Assembly: GCA_028564925.1 (NCBI GenBank)
Contig: CM053034.1
Coordinates: 88,694,660 to 88,758,659 of the forward strand
Reading direction: 5' to 3'
Length of the DNA stretch: 64,000 nt
From: Lithobates sylvaticus
Taxonomy: Eukaryota; Chordata; Amphibia; Anura; Ranidae
Shown: in pieces, positions 46,400 to 58,017 of the stretch
How positions within the stretch are numbered: position 1 is the first letter of the stretch
Layout: each line of letters starts with the position of its first letter
Notes under the pieces: model-generated
Databases searched by the model: none
What the model saw: the letters and a program-made list of their open reading frames with translations, nothing else
What the model was told of the DNA's origin: nothing
Translations under genes and position numbers: made by a program

Positions 46400-46973
46400 T
46401 TTTGAACACCATAAATTCAGTGTTCCAGACCTATACCACTAGAACCTAAACCCTGCCTTCTGCGCACTTTGGATGACTTTTAATTAAAAGCTTCCACACA
46501 TGAGGCGGTTGCTAGAGCTCTTTTAATCTTTCAAGCCCGAAGGGAAATACTTAGAAAATGGGAGTCTGTGGTCTCCCCTTCCCACAAAGAATGGTTACAA
46601 TGTATAGGGTGCAACCCTATAAATTTGATAATCGTGTCCATGTCTGGACACTCCAGGCCTGAGCCCGGTAGACTTGGCGATTGTATGGGTTACTTGTATG
46701 TTAAGTTAGGTCCATTCATTTACTGTTTGTTGCCATATGATTGAAGGCTAGTGCCTAAGACAGGGAGTATGTCTGTGAACTTATTTAGTAAGATAAGGAT
46801 GTTTTTTTTTTGTTTTTGTTTTTCCAAGTTTGTATCGCTGTTTTAATTAATAATGAAGTCTATGACACTAAATGTAGATGTTTGCGATTTATATGTGGAG
46901 CTGTCTTGGAAACTTTATATGTAATAATATGTTTTGTTTCCTAAAAACTTTTCTGATTTAAAAAAAAAAAAGG
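46400..46973 (+). pseudogene. 3' end of an L1-clade LINE with poly(A)
   Basis: Reading forward from about 46463 the sequence encodes DDF (then a stop), LKASTHEAVARALLIFQARR, then EILRKWES and a SPSHKEWL block. This is the C-terminal tail of an L1 ORF2, of the same type as, but distinct from, the L1 at 55-62 kb. A 3' untranslated region follows (LINE-like TTTTAATTAATAATGAAG) and an A11 tract closes it at about 46961-46971. It is 5'-truncated, as most L1 copies are, and carries at least one stop codon in the ORF2 part, so it is inactive. Confidence 0.7.
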
Positions 46974-48557
46974 AAAGGGGGACCCTGATATATAAGGGGT
47001 CATTGAAGTGATGGGGTGGGATTCTGATGTAAAAGGAGGACCATGATGTGATGGGGAGGCCTTGAATATGAAGGGGGAACTTCTTAGGTGTTGGGGGCTT
47101 CTGATATGAAGTTCTTTTTTGAAACGTGTTTATCCATTCATTTTAAATTTTATAAAGTTTATTTGTTCATTTTATAAACCACTTTTTTTTTTATTTATTT
47201 TTTTTGGCCCTCAAATGTTTGTCAAATATGTGCTGAGGCCCTTGTACTGTAAAGTTTGTAGATGCTTGATAAAGACAATTAAACAGCAAAATGTAAATCC
47301 ATGAAAGTTTTAGTTTTGCAGGGTTTTTTTTACCTCCTTTTTTTTTATTTTATTTTTATTTTTTTTATTTCTTTAGTGTAATGTGCAGGTTTATTATCGT
47401 ACATCAATATCAGTGGTGTATGACTGGAACGCCTAACCACTCCTGCTCCTTTCTTTGTAGTCACTGGTCTTCAGAAAACATACACGATTTTTGTTTATTT
47501 TTCATCGTTTGACTTAGCCTGGTTAATCATCAGCTTCCTTATTCCTAAGTGAAATCAGTTATCACATCAGTGACAACAGTGACCCAAGGCTGAGACCTGG
47601 CAACAGTTCAATGGCATTCCAGCATTGTGGTGCTGTCAGGATTGAGACCATTGTGGCAAAACTCTTCTTTTTCAAAGAGGGCTTCCCTTTCCTGTGATTT
47701 TGCTATTCATCATAACGTAGAAGGGTTGTCCTGTTAGTTATGACACTATGGCATTCCTCTGTGCGTGACTGTCACTGAAGGTCCTGGTGTGATGGTGGGT
47801 GTGGTATTCTTATAGGCTGCACTATAGTTGAATTTCCAGTTCTGTGTGTAGGTAAAGGGGACAGGAGAAACCAGGTTAGTGCTGGCTGAACCGAGACACA
47901 CACTGCATGGTTCTGGTAAGTCCTTTAATTTCGGGGTAACTGTTGCTTATTACCACTGTTTTTATACTGCCTTAAGGTCCATACTTTTATCATTAATGTC
48001 AGACAGATGAAGGATCTCTCATAATCTGGACAAGTTACGATTTACCTGTTGAACTTTCTTTCTTCAACAGATGATTTTTGACTTTGGGTAAAGGGGAAAT
48101 TAAATGATCCACATTTAGTCACAGAATTGTTTACGCATATTTGAATATTTTAGGCTACACAGCTTAATGAATTGACAAAAAGTCACCTAAAATTCTATTC
48201 TACAAAGCAGAAAGAAATTGTGTTTTCCAGTATTTTAGAATGTCAATGTGAACATTAAGACAAAATATTAACATTTCAAAAGAAAAATACAAAAATATTT
48301 GCTTACATGCTGTACAATAAAGGTCCTAACTCCCATTTCTACCGTGTTCTTGTAGAGATATTGAGTTTAAAGGATGGCCTGTCTCATTAAAAGACCTATA
48401 TCCTGTAACTGATAACTGTATGCAATTGGTATATAACTATGCTACTCGGTATGTTTACCCTTTCTTTAAAGTAAAACTATAGGCAAAACTTTCTTTACTT
48501 TTTTGTAAGGGGTTAGGTGCTTTTTTATTTTTATTTTTTTTTACGCTTTTTTTTCTT
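46974..48557. other. Gene-free stretch, nothing recognised
   Basis: Short A/T tracts and chance frames only. The first 120 bp have imperfect GATGTGATGGGGxxG units (46996-47100), a small degenerate array. Confidence 0.4.
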
Positions 48558-48959
48558 TTAACCACTTACCCACTGGGCACTTAAACCATCTTCCTAACCA
48601 GACCAATTTTCAACATTCAGTGCTCTCACATTTTGAATGACAATTTTTGTCTTCTTTTTTTTTTTTTTTTTTTCACACCTTTTTTTTTTCTTTTGGTGGT
48701 ATTTATCTACCGCTGGGTTTGTTTTTTTTTGCGATATAAGTGAAAGATCAAAAAAAATAAATAAAAAATGTCTTCGTTTCTGTGATAAAATTTAGCAAAT
48801 TAGTAATTTTTCTTCCAAAATTTATACTGCTACATATCTTTGGTAAAAAAAAAAAATCCCAAATCCGTGTATATTTGGTCTTTGTGAAAGTTATAGAATC
48901 TACAATCTTATGGTGCCAATCATTGAAAATTGATCACACCTGATGCACTGACGGCCTAA

Positions 48960-49734
48960 CGAGCCAGGAAAGTACAAAAACCCCCCAAATTACCTTTTTT
49001 TTTTTTTTTTTTTTTGGAAAGTGGACATTCCAAAGTATTTAGTAAGAGGCATAGTGAGTTTTTTGAAATTTTTTTTTTTTCCCCACAATTCTTTGCAAAA
49101 TGAAGATTTTTTTTTTTTTTCACAAAATTTTTCATATTACATATGCATACCACAAATTGCACCCCAAAACACATTCTACTACTCCTCCTGAGTATGTTGA
49201 TACCACATGTGTGAGAGTTTTACACAGCCTGGCCGCATACAGAGGTCCAACATGCAGGGAGCACCGCCAGACGTTCTCGGGACATAAACTACACATATCA
49301 TTTCCTAACTACCTCTTGCACTTTTGAAGGCCCTGGAGCACCAGGACAATGTAAATGCCCAAAAATTACCCCGTTTTGGAAAGCAAACACTCAAACGTAT
49401 ATTCTGAGGCATAGAGAGTATTTTGAACATGTCATTTTTTTCCACAAGTTGTGGAAAGAAAATGAAACCGCATTTATTTTTAATTTTTTTTTTTTTACAC
49501 AAAGTTGTCCATTTATACAATATTTCTAACACATAGCATGTACATAGCCAAAATTACACTCCAAAATATATTCTGCTACTCCTCCTGAGTAATAACGATA
49601 TAACATGTATAAGACTTTTACACAGCCTGGCCACATACAGAGGCCCAACATGCAGGGAGCACTGTCAGGTGTTCTAGGGGCATACATTTCAAATCTAATT
49701 TGGCTACCTATTGCACTTTTGTGAGCCACTGAAG
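48960..49734. repeat. Two tandem copies of about 380-390 bp
   Basis: Matching blocks in both copies: AAAxTTACCxxxTTTTGGAAAG, GAGGCATAG(T/A)GAGT, ACTACTCCTCCTGAGTA, TTTTACACAGCCTGGCC(G/A)CATACAGAGG, AACATGCAGGGAGCAC and TTGCACTTTTG. Substitutions across the copies indicate an old duplication. Confidence 0.75.
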
Positions 49735-50566
49735 CAGGGGCAGATCCATAGTATTGTCTTGGGAGGGGCACTGCTAGAAAACTTTTTTGGGGGCATTTTA
49801 ACGGGGAAATTGCTGGTATTGGCGCTTCAATCATCACGGCACCATGGTTGCGCAAAATTTCTATTACCTTGTAATATAAAATGAAATGGTTCAACTCACC
49901 ATAATGCAGAATCAGTGGGAGCCACTTGCCACGTCGCCTGTCACCAAATGCAAATTGTCACTTGCCACGTCACCTGCCACACATTGCGGATTGTTAATTC
50001 CATCGTCACCTGTCAGCAGATGCGGATTGTCACCACACATTGTGGATTGTCACTTGCCACACATTGTGGATTGTCACTTGCCACGTCACCTGCCACACAT
50101 TGCGGATTGTCACTTGCCACGTCACCTGCCACACATTGCGGATTGTCACTTGCCACGTCACCTGCCACACATTGCGGATTGTCACTTGCCACGTCACCTG
50201 CCACACATTGCGGATTGTCACTTTCCTGCTAAGGTGGTCTTTTGCTGTGTCCCAGAGTGAAGTTGGGTAGCAGAGAGATGCTTCCCGCACAGTGAGGGCG
50301 GAACTGCAGGGATGCAGGGCGGTGAGAGATGTCATCTCCCTGCTCCCCTGCCCGCCGGCTTCCTGATTGGCCTGCAGCCCGCTAAAACACCAAGCCGCTC
50401 AGCTTCCCCCCCCCCCTCACCTGCCCACTCACTGACCGAGCTGCCCATGGCACCTCCCGCGCTGTCACCCGTGGCGCCTCCTGCGCTGTCACCCGCGGAG
50501 CTGCCCGTGCTGTGACCTGCAAAGTCACCCGAATTCTGGGAGGGGGCAATTGCCCCCCTGGATCTG
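49735..50566. mobile_element. hAT-like MITE with minisatellite
   Basis: CACTGAAG at 49727-49734 and again at 50567-50574 is a perfect 8-bp duplication. The ends are CAGGGGCAGATCCATAG and TGCCCCCCTGGATCTG. The interior holds the 36-bp minisatellite and a GC-rich stretch of repeated GCTGTCACCCGxGG words (50455-50520). Open frames are long but simply follow the repeats. Confidence 0.8.
49925..50225. repeat. 36-bp minisatellite
   Basis: The unit is CACATTGCGGATTGTCACTT plus GCCACGTCACCTGCCA. The last four to five copies (about 50075-50220) are virtually identical, while copies on the left are degenerate or shortened. Because the unit is a multiple of three it leaves six frames open, producing false proteins. 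Confidence 0.9.
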
Positions 50567-50574
50567 CACTGAAG

Positions 50575-50935
50575 TGGCACTGTAGTGGCATGGATGTGGC
50601 ACAGATGAAAACTGATGTGGCATGGATGAGCTGTGGATGGGGATGGATGAGCCGTGGGTAGGGATGGCTGATTATGGATGGCATAGCTGAGCATGGCTGT
50701 GAGGATGGATGGATGGATGGATGAGGCAGGAATTGGCACAGCAGCGCTGTAGGCACTAACAATACAACCCACAGTGCTGCTGCACCCGATCTCTCCCCCT
50801 CTCCTCCCACTGTACCGATCGGTACAGAGAGGGGGGAGATGAATGGGGCATGTGCCGGCTTGTTTACAAGTGATCGCTTTTTCATTTGACGGAGCGATCA
50901 TGTGGTAAAGGGCCCCTGCCATTGGCCCTATACCG
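50575..50935. repeat. Degenerate GATG-type short repeats
   Basis: GTGGCATGGATG, GATGAGC and a GGATGGATGGATGGATG run (50702-50722) in GC-rich DNA. No gene supported. Confidence 0.5.
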
Positions 50936-51061
50936 CGATGCGCCGGTGGTCACGGATATTCCCGGGGGCGTGCAATTCTTGGAGGAAGTTTATAATGCGC
51001 CCTTCCAGAGTTATCTGACCGCCCTGCAGCCGTTTTTCGTCTATGGGTGGTTGGCAAGTGA

Positions 51062-51470
51062 TTAAAGTAGAATTATAGGCAAAATTTATTTTTATTTTGG
51101 ATGGAGTCAGTTGTCCAGTTTTATTTTTTGCCATCTGTGTCCCATTGAGAGGTTTCCCTTCACTTTCTGCCTCGTAGCCAAAACAGGAAGTGGAAGGAAA
51201 TCCCTGAAAATAAAGGCAAACCCTTAGGGACCCCAGGTTACCAGAACTATTGTCCCCATTGGAAGATTTCCCCTCTACTATTTTTCTGGGGAGAACCCAA
51301 AATTTGGGGTTTTCTGTTAATTTCACTTTAAATGATAATGGTAAAAAGGAAAAAATAGAGAGGGTGAATCTCCTTAGTGGTGACAGACCGTAATAAAGAC
51401 TGACAGGTGTTCTAATCCATCTCCACTCTATCCAAAACTAAAAAAAGTTTTTTGCCTTTTAGTTACACAT
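51062..51470. mobile_element. MITE with TTAAAGTAxAAxTATAGGCAAAA ends
   Basis: The left end TTAAAGTAGAATTATAGGC and right end TTTTTTGCCTTTTAGTTACAC are inverted relatives, and the same family encloses the nest at 34886-36148. It contains GCCATCTGTGTCCCATTGAG and AACAGGAAGTGGAAGG, also as in that copy. Confidence 0.65.
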
Positions 51471-51599
51471 TAATAATACATACAGTAGCTTTAATATTTT
51501 TTCCATGACGACCGTCTATCAATAGTGACAGGGGTTGGGGAAAACTATATTACTGTCAGTCTTGGTGATCTACCGCAATCACTTTGTAAAGAAAATTTA

Positions 51600-53045
51600 A
51601 ACCCATGGTACCCAACCTGTGGCCCTTTCACACTTTTATATACGGCCCTTGGGGGCCCCTGTACACGGTAGTCTTAGGCCAGTGGAAAAATATACTTTGG
51701 ACTGTCTTGTTAAAGGTAAATGGTTTGGTTTATTTATTTCGTGCTACTTCTTTTTTTTTTTTTTTTTGTAATGTCCCATGCCTTTTCTATTTTTATGGGG
51801 TGTTTATTTATTTTTCCTTCAATCTTTTATTATCGATCATGCTGAGATGTACAGTACCAAACAAGGCACAAGTAATTTTAAGGAAATGTGGAAGCATTGA
51901 TTTGTAAAGGGGCTGTAATAGCAGTCGGTAATGTATCTGTGGTCAATGACTGTCTCTTGACGTGTGTTCGGACTATGACTGTCTACTGCAGCATGGCCCC
52001 AGTCTCCAACAACTAATATAGTAAGTTTGCAATCTTTGTTTGGTCATGGTCATTTGCCACAACCGCTTTAAGATGCAAATCCCTGGTACCAAACCTGTGG
52101 CCTTTTTGCACTTATTGTATGGCCTTAGGTGTCCTTGTACGTCGTAGCCTTACTCAGGCCAGCGATGAAAAGATCCTTTGGACTGTTATGTGAAAGTTAA
52201 ACGGTTTGGTTTATTTATTTCATCCTACCTTACTTTTTTTTTTTATGTCCAATCCTTTTTCCATTTTTATGTTTTTTTTTTGTTTTTGTTTTTTTTTTGG
52301 ATCATGCTGAAAGATATACCAAACAAGGCACAAGTATTTTTTGAGGAAATGTGGAAGCATTGATTTGTAAAGGGGCTGTAATAGCAGTAAGTAATGTATC
52401 TGTGGTTTATGATAGTCTCCTGAACAGGGCCATCTTAACAGCATCATGGGCCCCTGGGCAAAGTAATGCACTGGGACGCCTGCCCCAATTTTATTTTGCA
52501 CCTACTCTCAAGAATTAAAGTATAATAGCCTTGCCGTGCCCAACATTGCACCCTCGCCGTGCACAACATTGCAGCCTTGCCAGGGTGGAGGAAGAGAGAG
52601 GGCGGCCTGGCCAGATCATGACTGGAGGAAAAGAGCCGGGGAACTCAAATAGCACGCTGTTGCAGCTTACATGAAATTGCCTCTGCTCGCCGTCACACAC
52701 AGCCCCACCTCCTCCTGACCCCGCGCCTGTGATAGACAGAACACATCCCAGCATTGGACCCGCATTCTGTCTATCACAGGCACGGGGTTAGGAGGAGGCA
52801 GGGCTGTGTGTGACGGCGAGCGGAGTGGAGGCAATTCCAATAGCTTCACTCTAGATCCGACCGGCCCTCATGGGACCCCATGTGCATCTGGGGCCCCTGG
52901 CTGTGCCCAGGTGTGCCCGCTCAGTAAGAGGGCCCTGCTCCTGAAGTGTGTTTTTCAGTCCATCTAGACTGTCCACTGAAGCATATTCCCAGTTTCCAAC
53001 TCCTATAGCATGTTTGCAAGCTTTGTGCATCTCCGGTTGCATGAC
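51600..53045. repeat. Tandem duplication of about 0.48 kb, second copy split by a hAT MITE
   Basis: Copy 1 runs about 51601-52077, copy 2 from about 52078. Shared blocks: GGTACCxAACCTGTGGCC, TTTATTTATTTC.TxCTAC, ATCATGCTGA, ACCAAACAAGGCACAAGTA, AAATGTGGAAGCATTGATTTG and AGGGGCTGTAATAGCAGT. Copy 2 is interrupted at 52425-52937 and then resumes with TTCAGTCCATCTAGACTGTC and TCCCAGTTTCCAACTCCTAT. A left over CTGTGGCCCTTTCACAC motif resembles hAT subterminal DNA. Confidence 0.75.
52425..52937. mobile_element. hAT-like MITE, 8-bp target duplication
   Basis: CTCCTGAA at 52417-52424 and 52938-52945, a perfect 8-bp duplication. The ends are CAGGGCCATCTTAACAGC and GCTCAGTAAGAGGGCCCTG. Inside are ATGGGCCCCTGGGCA and GGGGCCCCTGGCTGTGCCC (inverted), a CCTTGCCGTGCxCAACATTGCA duplication near 52530-52575 and a stem around AGCCCCACCTCC/GGAGGAGGCAGGGCT. 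Non-coding. Confidence 0.85.
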
Positions 53046-54781
<1,736 letters not shown>

Positions 54782-55476
54782 CAATATACATCTATATCTC
54801 TCTATTACACATCTGAGTGCATGTAGAGAGTGTGTATTTTACTATGGAGAAAAAAAACTATTACGATATACAGTAAGAGTAAAATGTTGATATATTTTAT
54901 GCTTGAAATAGAATATAGTTGCTAAAGACCCAGTTCTAATCATCTCATTTACTTTAGTTTATAAATGTAAATAAATTATGTTAATATACAAGTGCAGGTT
55001 TTGCTCTTGTTTACTATGATGGAAAAGCTACACTGTTGTATTGGGACACATGCCTTTACACATGCCTTTACACGCGCATGAACTTTAATGGCATCCCAGT
55101 TTTATGCCCCATACACACGGTCGGAAATTCCGACCACAAAATCCGTCGATTTTGTCCGACACTGGTGTTGCATACACACGGTCGGACAAAGTTGTCGGAA
55201 AATCCGATCATTCTGAACGCGGTGACGTTCGTTGCGTACGACGGAACTACGTAGAGGCTAGTAGCCAATAGCTTTTGTCTTGTAATTTGATCTGAGCATG
55301 CGTGGCACTTTGTCCTTGGGAATTCGCTACACACGATCGGAAAAAGTCAGATCGGACTTTGTTGTCGGAAAATTTGAGAGCAGGAGATAAAACTTTGTCC
55401 GACGGAAAAAGTCCGATGGAGCCCACACACGGTCGGAATTTCCGACAACATTGTCCGATAGGACATTTTCCGTCGG

Positions 55477-56397
55477 CAATTTCGCAGAGACCCCGTCTCC
55501 GAAGCCCACCAAACAGGCAGGGAATCTCCAGTTGTATCGTATATTTTTGTTCTTCATGATCTCTAGTAATGGTTTCAAGTGTCTTCTTCTCGCGAGCGTC
55601 TCCGGGGCGAGGTCCATAAACACCTGTATTTCTCGCCCTTCAAATTGTAATGGTGTCAGTCCTTTTATTTTTGACCAAATCTCCGCTTTATCTTCGTATA
55701 GGTTAAACCTCACGATTATGTCCCTGGGGCGCTCTAAGTTTGTTTCATAGATTTTGCCTAACCGATGCACTCTGTCTATTTTGGGGAAGTCCCCTTCCCC
55801 TTTTCCAAGGAGTGGGCCGAATATTTTTTGAGTGATTTTCTTCAGATCTTCTCCTCTGGTTTCGGGTACCGCTCTAATCCGTAGGTTCTGTCTTCTGTTA
55901 CGGTTTTCTTGATCTTCCATTTTATATTGGAGAGCGCGCTGATGGAAATGGATATGCTTGATCTGTTCTTTAAGTTGGTCGACTTCTTGAGCCAGTTTTT
56001 CATTTTTTTCTTCGACCGCTTCTACTCTACTTAACAGCTGTGCCAGGTCTGTCCTCAGTAGACCAATATCTGCTTTTATCACCTTTTCCAGCCGATCGAA
56101 CATCTCAGTCATTTCCCTTTTGGAAGGTGGATGCTCTTCTGCTCTAAGCTCTTCCATCCTGCTGGTCTCACGTTCACTCTCAGAAGTTATTTCTCCTCGG
56201 GACAGTTCTAGGCTTTCCTCAGATTTTTTTTCTGGTGCTTTTTTCCTAGTAGTTTTAGGTTGATGTAGGTTTGTCCCTTCTGAGGTCTTTGGACTTGCAC
56301 CCTGAGTCATATATTGTTTAATTGAGCTATCTGTAGTCTTTTCTTTTGGGGTTTTTGGGGGCCCACCTTTTGTTGATTTAGTAGTAGCTCTACTCAT
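55477..56397 (-). pseudogene. L1 ORF1 protein gene, inverted, C-terminus lost
   Basis: About 307 residues from a methionine at 56397 (MSRATTKSTKGGPPK; an in-frame methionine 16 codons upstream also exists). Layout: a basic, Ser/Thr/Pro-rich N-terminus (1-100); a coiled coil from about 105 to 175 (EMFDRLEKVIKADIGLLRTD, VEAVEEKNEKLAQEVDQLKE); an RNA-binding RRM-type domain (ENRNRRQNLRIRAVPE, DRVHRLG, PRDIIVRFNLY); and the beginning of the C-terminal domain (ETLARRRHLKPLLEIMKNKN, IRYNWRFPACLVGFGDG). The homology stops there; the following residues in the frame are MITE DNA. In active L1s this trimeric RNA chaperone coats the L1 RNA. Here it is on the opposite strand to ORF2 because of the 5' inversion. 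Confidence 0.9.
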
Positions 56398-57990
56398 ACT
56401 GGACACCCTTGTTTTCCTGATACGTTTCCCCAGCTTCCACTTCAACAGCTTCTCCTTTCTATGTATCTGAGGTTTCTTTCACTTTCTCTCTTTTTCCTTC
56501 CCCTTTTTCCCCTCCTTCTCCCGTCCCCGTATTTCTCCTTCACCTCTCGCTGGGGTCACTCTTTGGGTTCCGTGGGGTCTATTAACCTTCAAAATCCTCT
56601 TATCTCCTCCTTTCAGACTTGTCCTGAGCACTGGGTCTTTTTAAAGGGTTATGATTTTATTTACTCTGTCTGCAGAGTACACAAGGGGGGGAGGTTTTGT
56701 ATAATGTCCACGGCGGATAGAGGGGAACCGCCGGGGGGGGGGGGGGGGAGAGGCGTCGCCTTTATGTCCTGCGAGATTGAGCTGACCCTGGCCCTACGTA
56801 TTATTGGCCCAGCTTAAACTGTCTTTCTCTTCTCGTGCTGTTTAGGATGTATATAATTGCTGTTTGGTTAGCCTTATCTTCAATTCCCAACAGACTGGTC
56901 GTGGTGGGCTTTATCAGGAAAAGAAAAAAAAGAAAGCATCCCTGGGAGTGCCCATCAATCTGCAGAGCCGGCCCTTATTACGTCCTCATGTCCGTCTGGG
57001 CCAGATAGACAGCGTTGGAGGGGAGGGGGGTCACCTGAATAGCCTGTAGCAATACTTGGGTCTCCCTCTCCTTCCGTTAGTCGACCCTCAATCGGGCAGT
57101 TAGATATTAATAGGGCACGAAGTTCCAAAATCATGTGCTCAGTTTGTCACGATCCCTATTGTGTACCTCTCTCATCTGCTGATCCCTTAATAATGGTCCA
57201 AAAAAGCAGAAACTTCAGCTTATATTCGGCTTGTATTATAAAAAACACAAGAAAAGAAAAAAAAAATTGAAAAAAGAAATTTTTGCTCCTTTATATTCTG
57301 CCCACCTCTTATACAACAATAGTCCAGAGAACAGATATTTCTGCTTATGTCATATCAGACAGTTTTTATACCTCAATGTTTCTGTCCATCTCTAGTGTAT
57401 CAGTAGATCAGAGAGCCCCTATTTCAGGTTATGCCAGGAAAACCTTTTATACCTCTATGTTCTATCCTTCTCCTGTAAAGCGATAAACCAGGGAACATAA
57501 ATTCAACTCGTGTCATAAGATGCAGAGAACAAAAGGGAAAAAGACAGCAGATTGTACCTCTATGTTTTGTCCCTCTCTTGTGTGTCAATTATCCGGAGAG
57601 CATACTTCAATCTGAATCACAATCACAGGGGAAAAAGAAAAGAGAAATTGTACCTCTGTATTCTGCCCATCTCTTATTGTCCGGCTGATTGTCCAGGGTA
57701 TTAATGTTGCCTGGGTTACCTTTATGTATGGTGTCACGGACAGTGATTCCTCTGTGTCCTTCCGTTGGAGCAGAGTCGGTCCAGACTGAGGGGACAGAAG
57801 CCAGGTGCCGGTCTTGGTTTAGGCTACATATCGATGATACCCCGTAGATATCCTGAGGGTGTCAGACCCGGAGAAGCGGGGGGGGGGCGGGCGGGGGGGA
57901 GGGGACGGAGCGGGCGGGGAAGGGGGGGGAAACAGGGCTCGACCAAACAGTAAATCTCCACGAGAGTAGAGGACAGGCAAGGAAACTGCA
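56398..57990 (-). promoter_or_regulatory. L1 5' untranslated region (inverted) with tandem monomers and the inversion junction
   Basis: Between the ORF1 start and the ORF2 start lies the inverted 5' region. 57283-57720 holds about five imperfect units of 80-100 bp, each with a TxTGxCCxTCTCxTxT word (57295, 57380, 57460, 57562, 57658), on the plus strand as written and so reversed relative to ORF1. Tandem monomers in an L1 5' region are promoter units in other L1s, so a promoter role is inferred. A G16 run is at 56732-56748. The junction to the sense-oriented part (inter-ORF DNA) must lie between about 57730 and 58010; I cannot place it exactly. Confidence 0.65.
57875..57930 (+). other. G-rich tract, possible G-quadruplex
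   Basis: Runs of 8, 3, 7, 4 and 8 or more G separated by one to four bases. A similar tract followed by AAACGGGCT occurs in the L1 3' untranslated region at 61867-61898. Confidence 0.6.
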
Positions 57991-58017
57991 TAGAGAAAAA
58001 AAAAAAAAAAAGTTACG

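Larger units (their letters stand above)
48562..51061. mobile_element. TTAA-site element, CCACTT family, with internal duplication and hAT insert
   Basis: TTAA at 48558-48561 and at 51062-51065. The ends are ACCACTTACCCACTGGGC and GGTGGTTGGCAAGTGA. CTTTTGGTGGTATTTATCTACC at 48690-48711 is the inverted form of the family's GATAAATACCACCAAAAG-type core. An internal tandem duplication spans about 48960-49340 and 49341-49734 (both with CTCCTGAGTA, TTTTACACAGCCTGGCC and ACATGCAGGGAGCAC). A hAT MITE sits at 49735-50566. Non-coding. Confidence 0.75.

Noticed and set aside
49925-50225. Regular 36-bp repeats that resemble a CRISPR array
   Set aside because: There are no unique spacers between repeats; the units are directly adjacent and lie in a vertebrate MITE. 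It is a minisatellite.
50332-50922. 196- and 167-residue overlapping frames, Pro/His/Ser-rich
   Set aside because: They track GC-rich short repeats in the hAT MITE and its flank; several frames are open at once.
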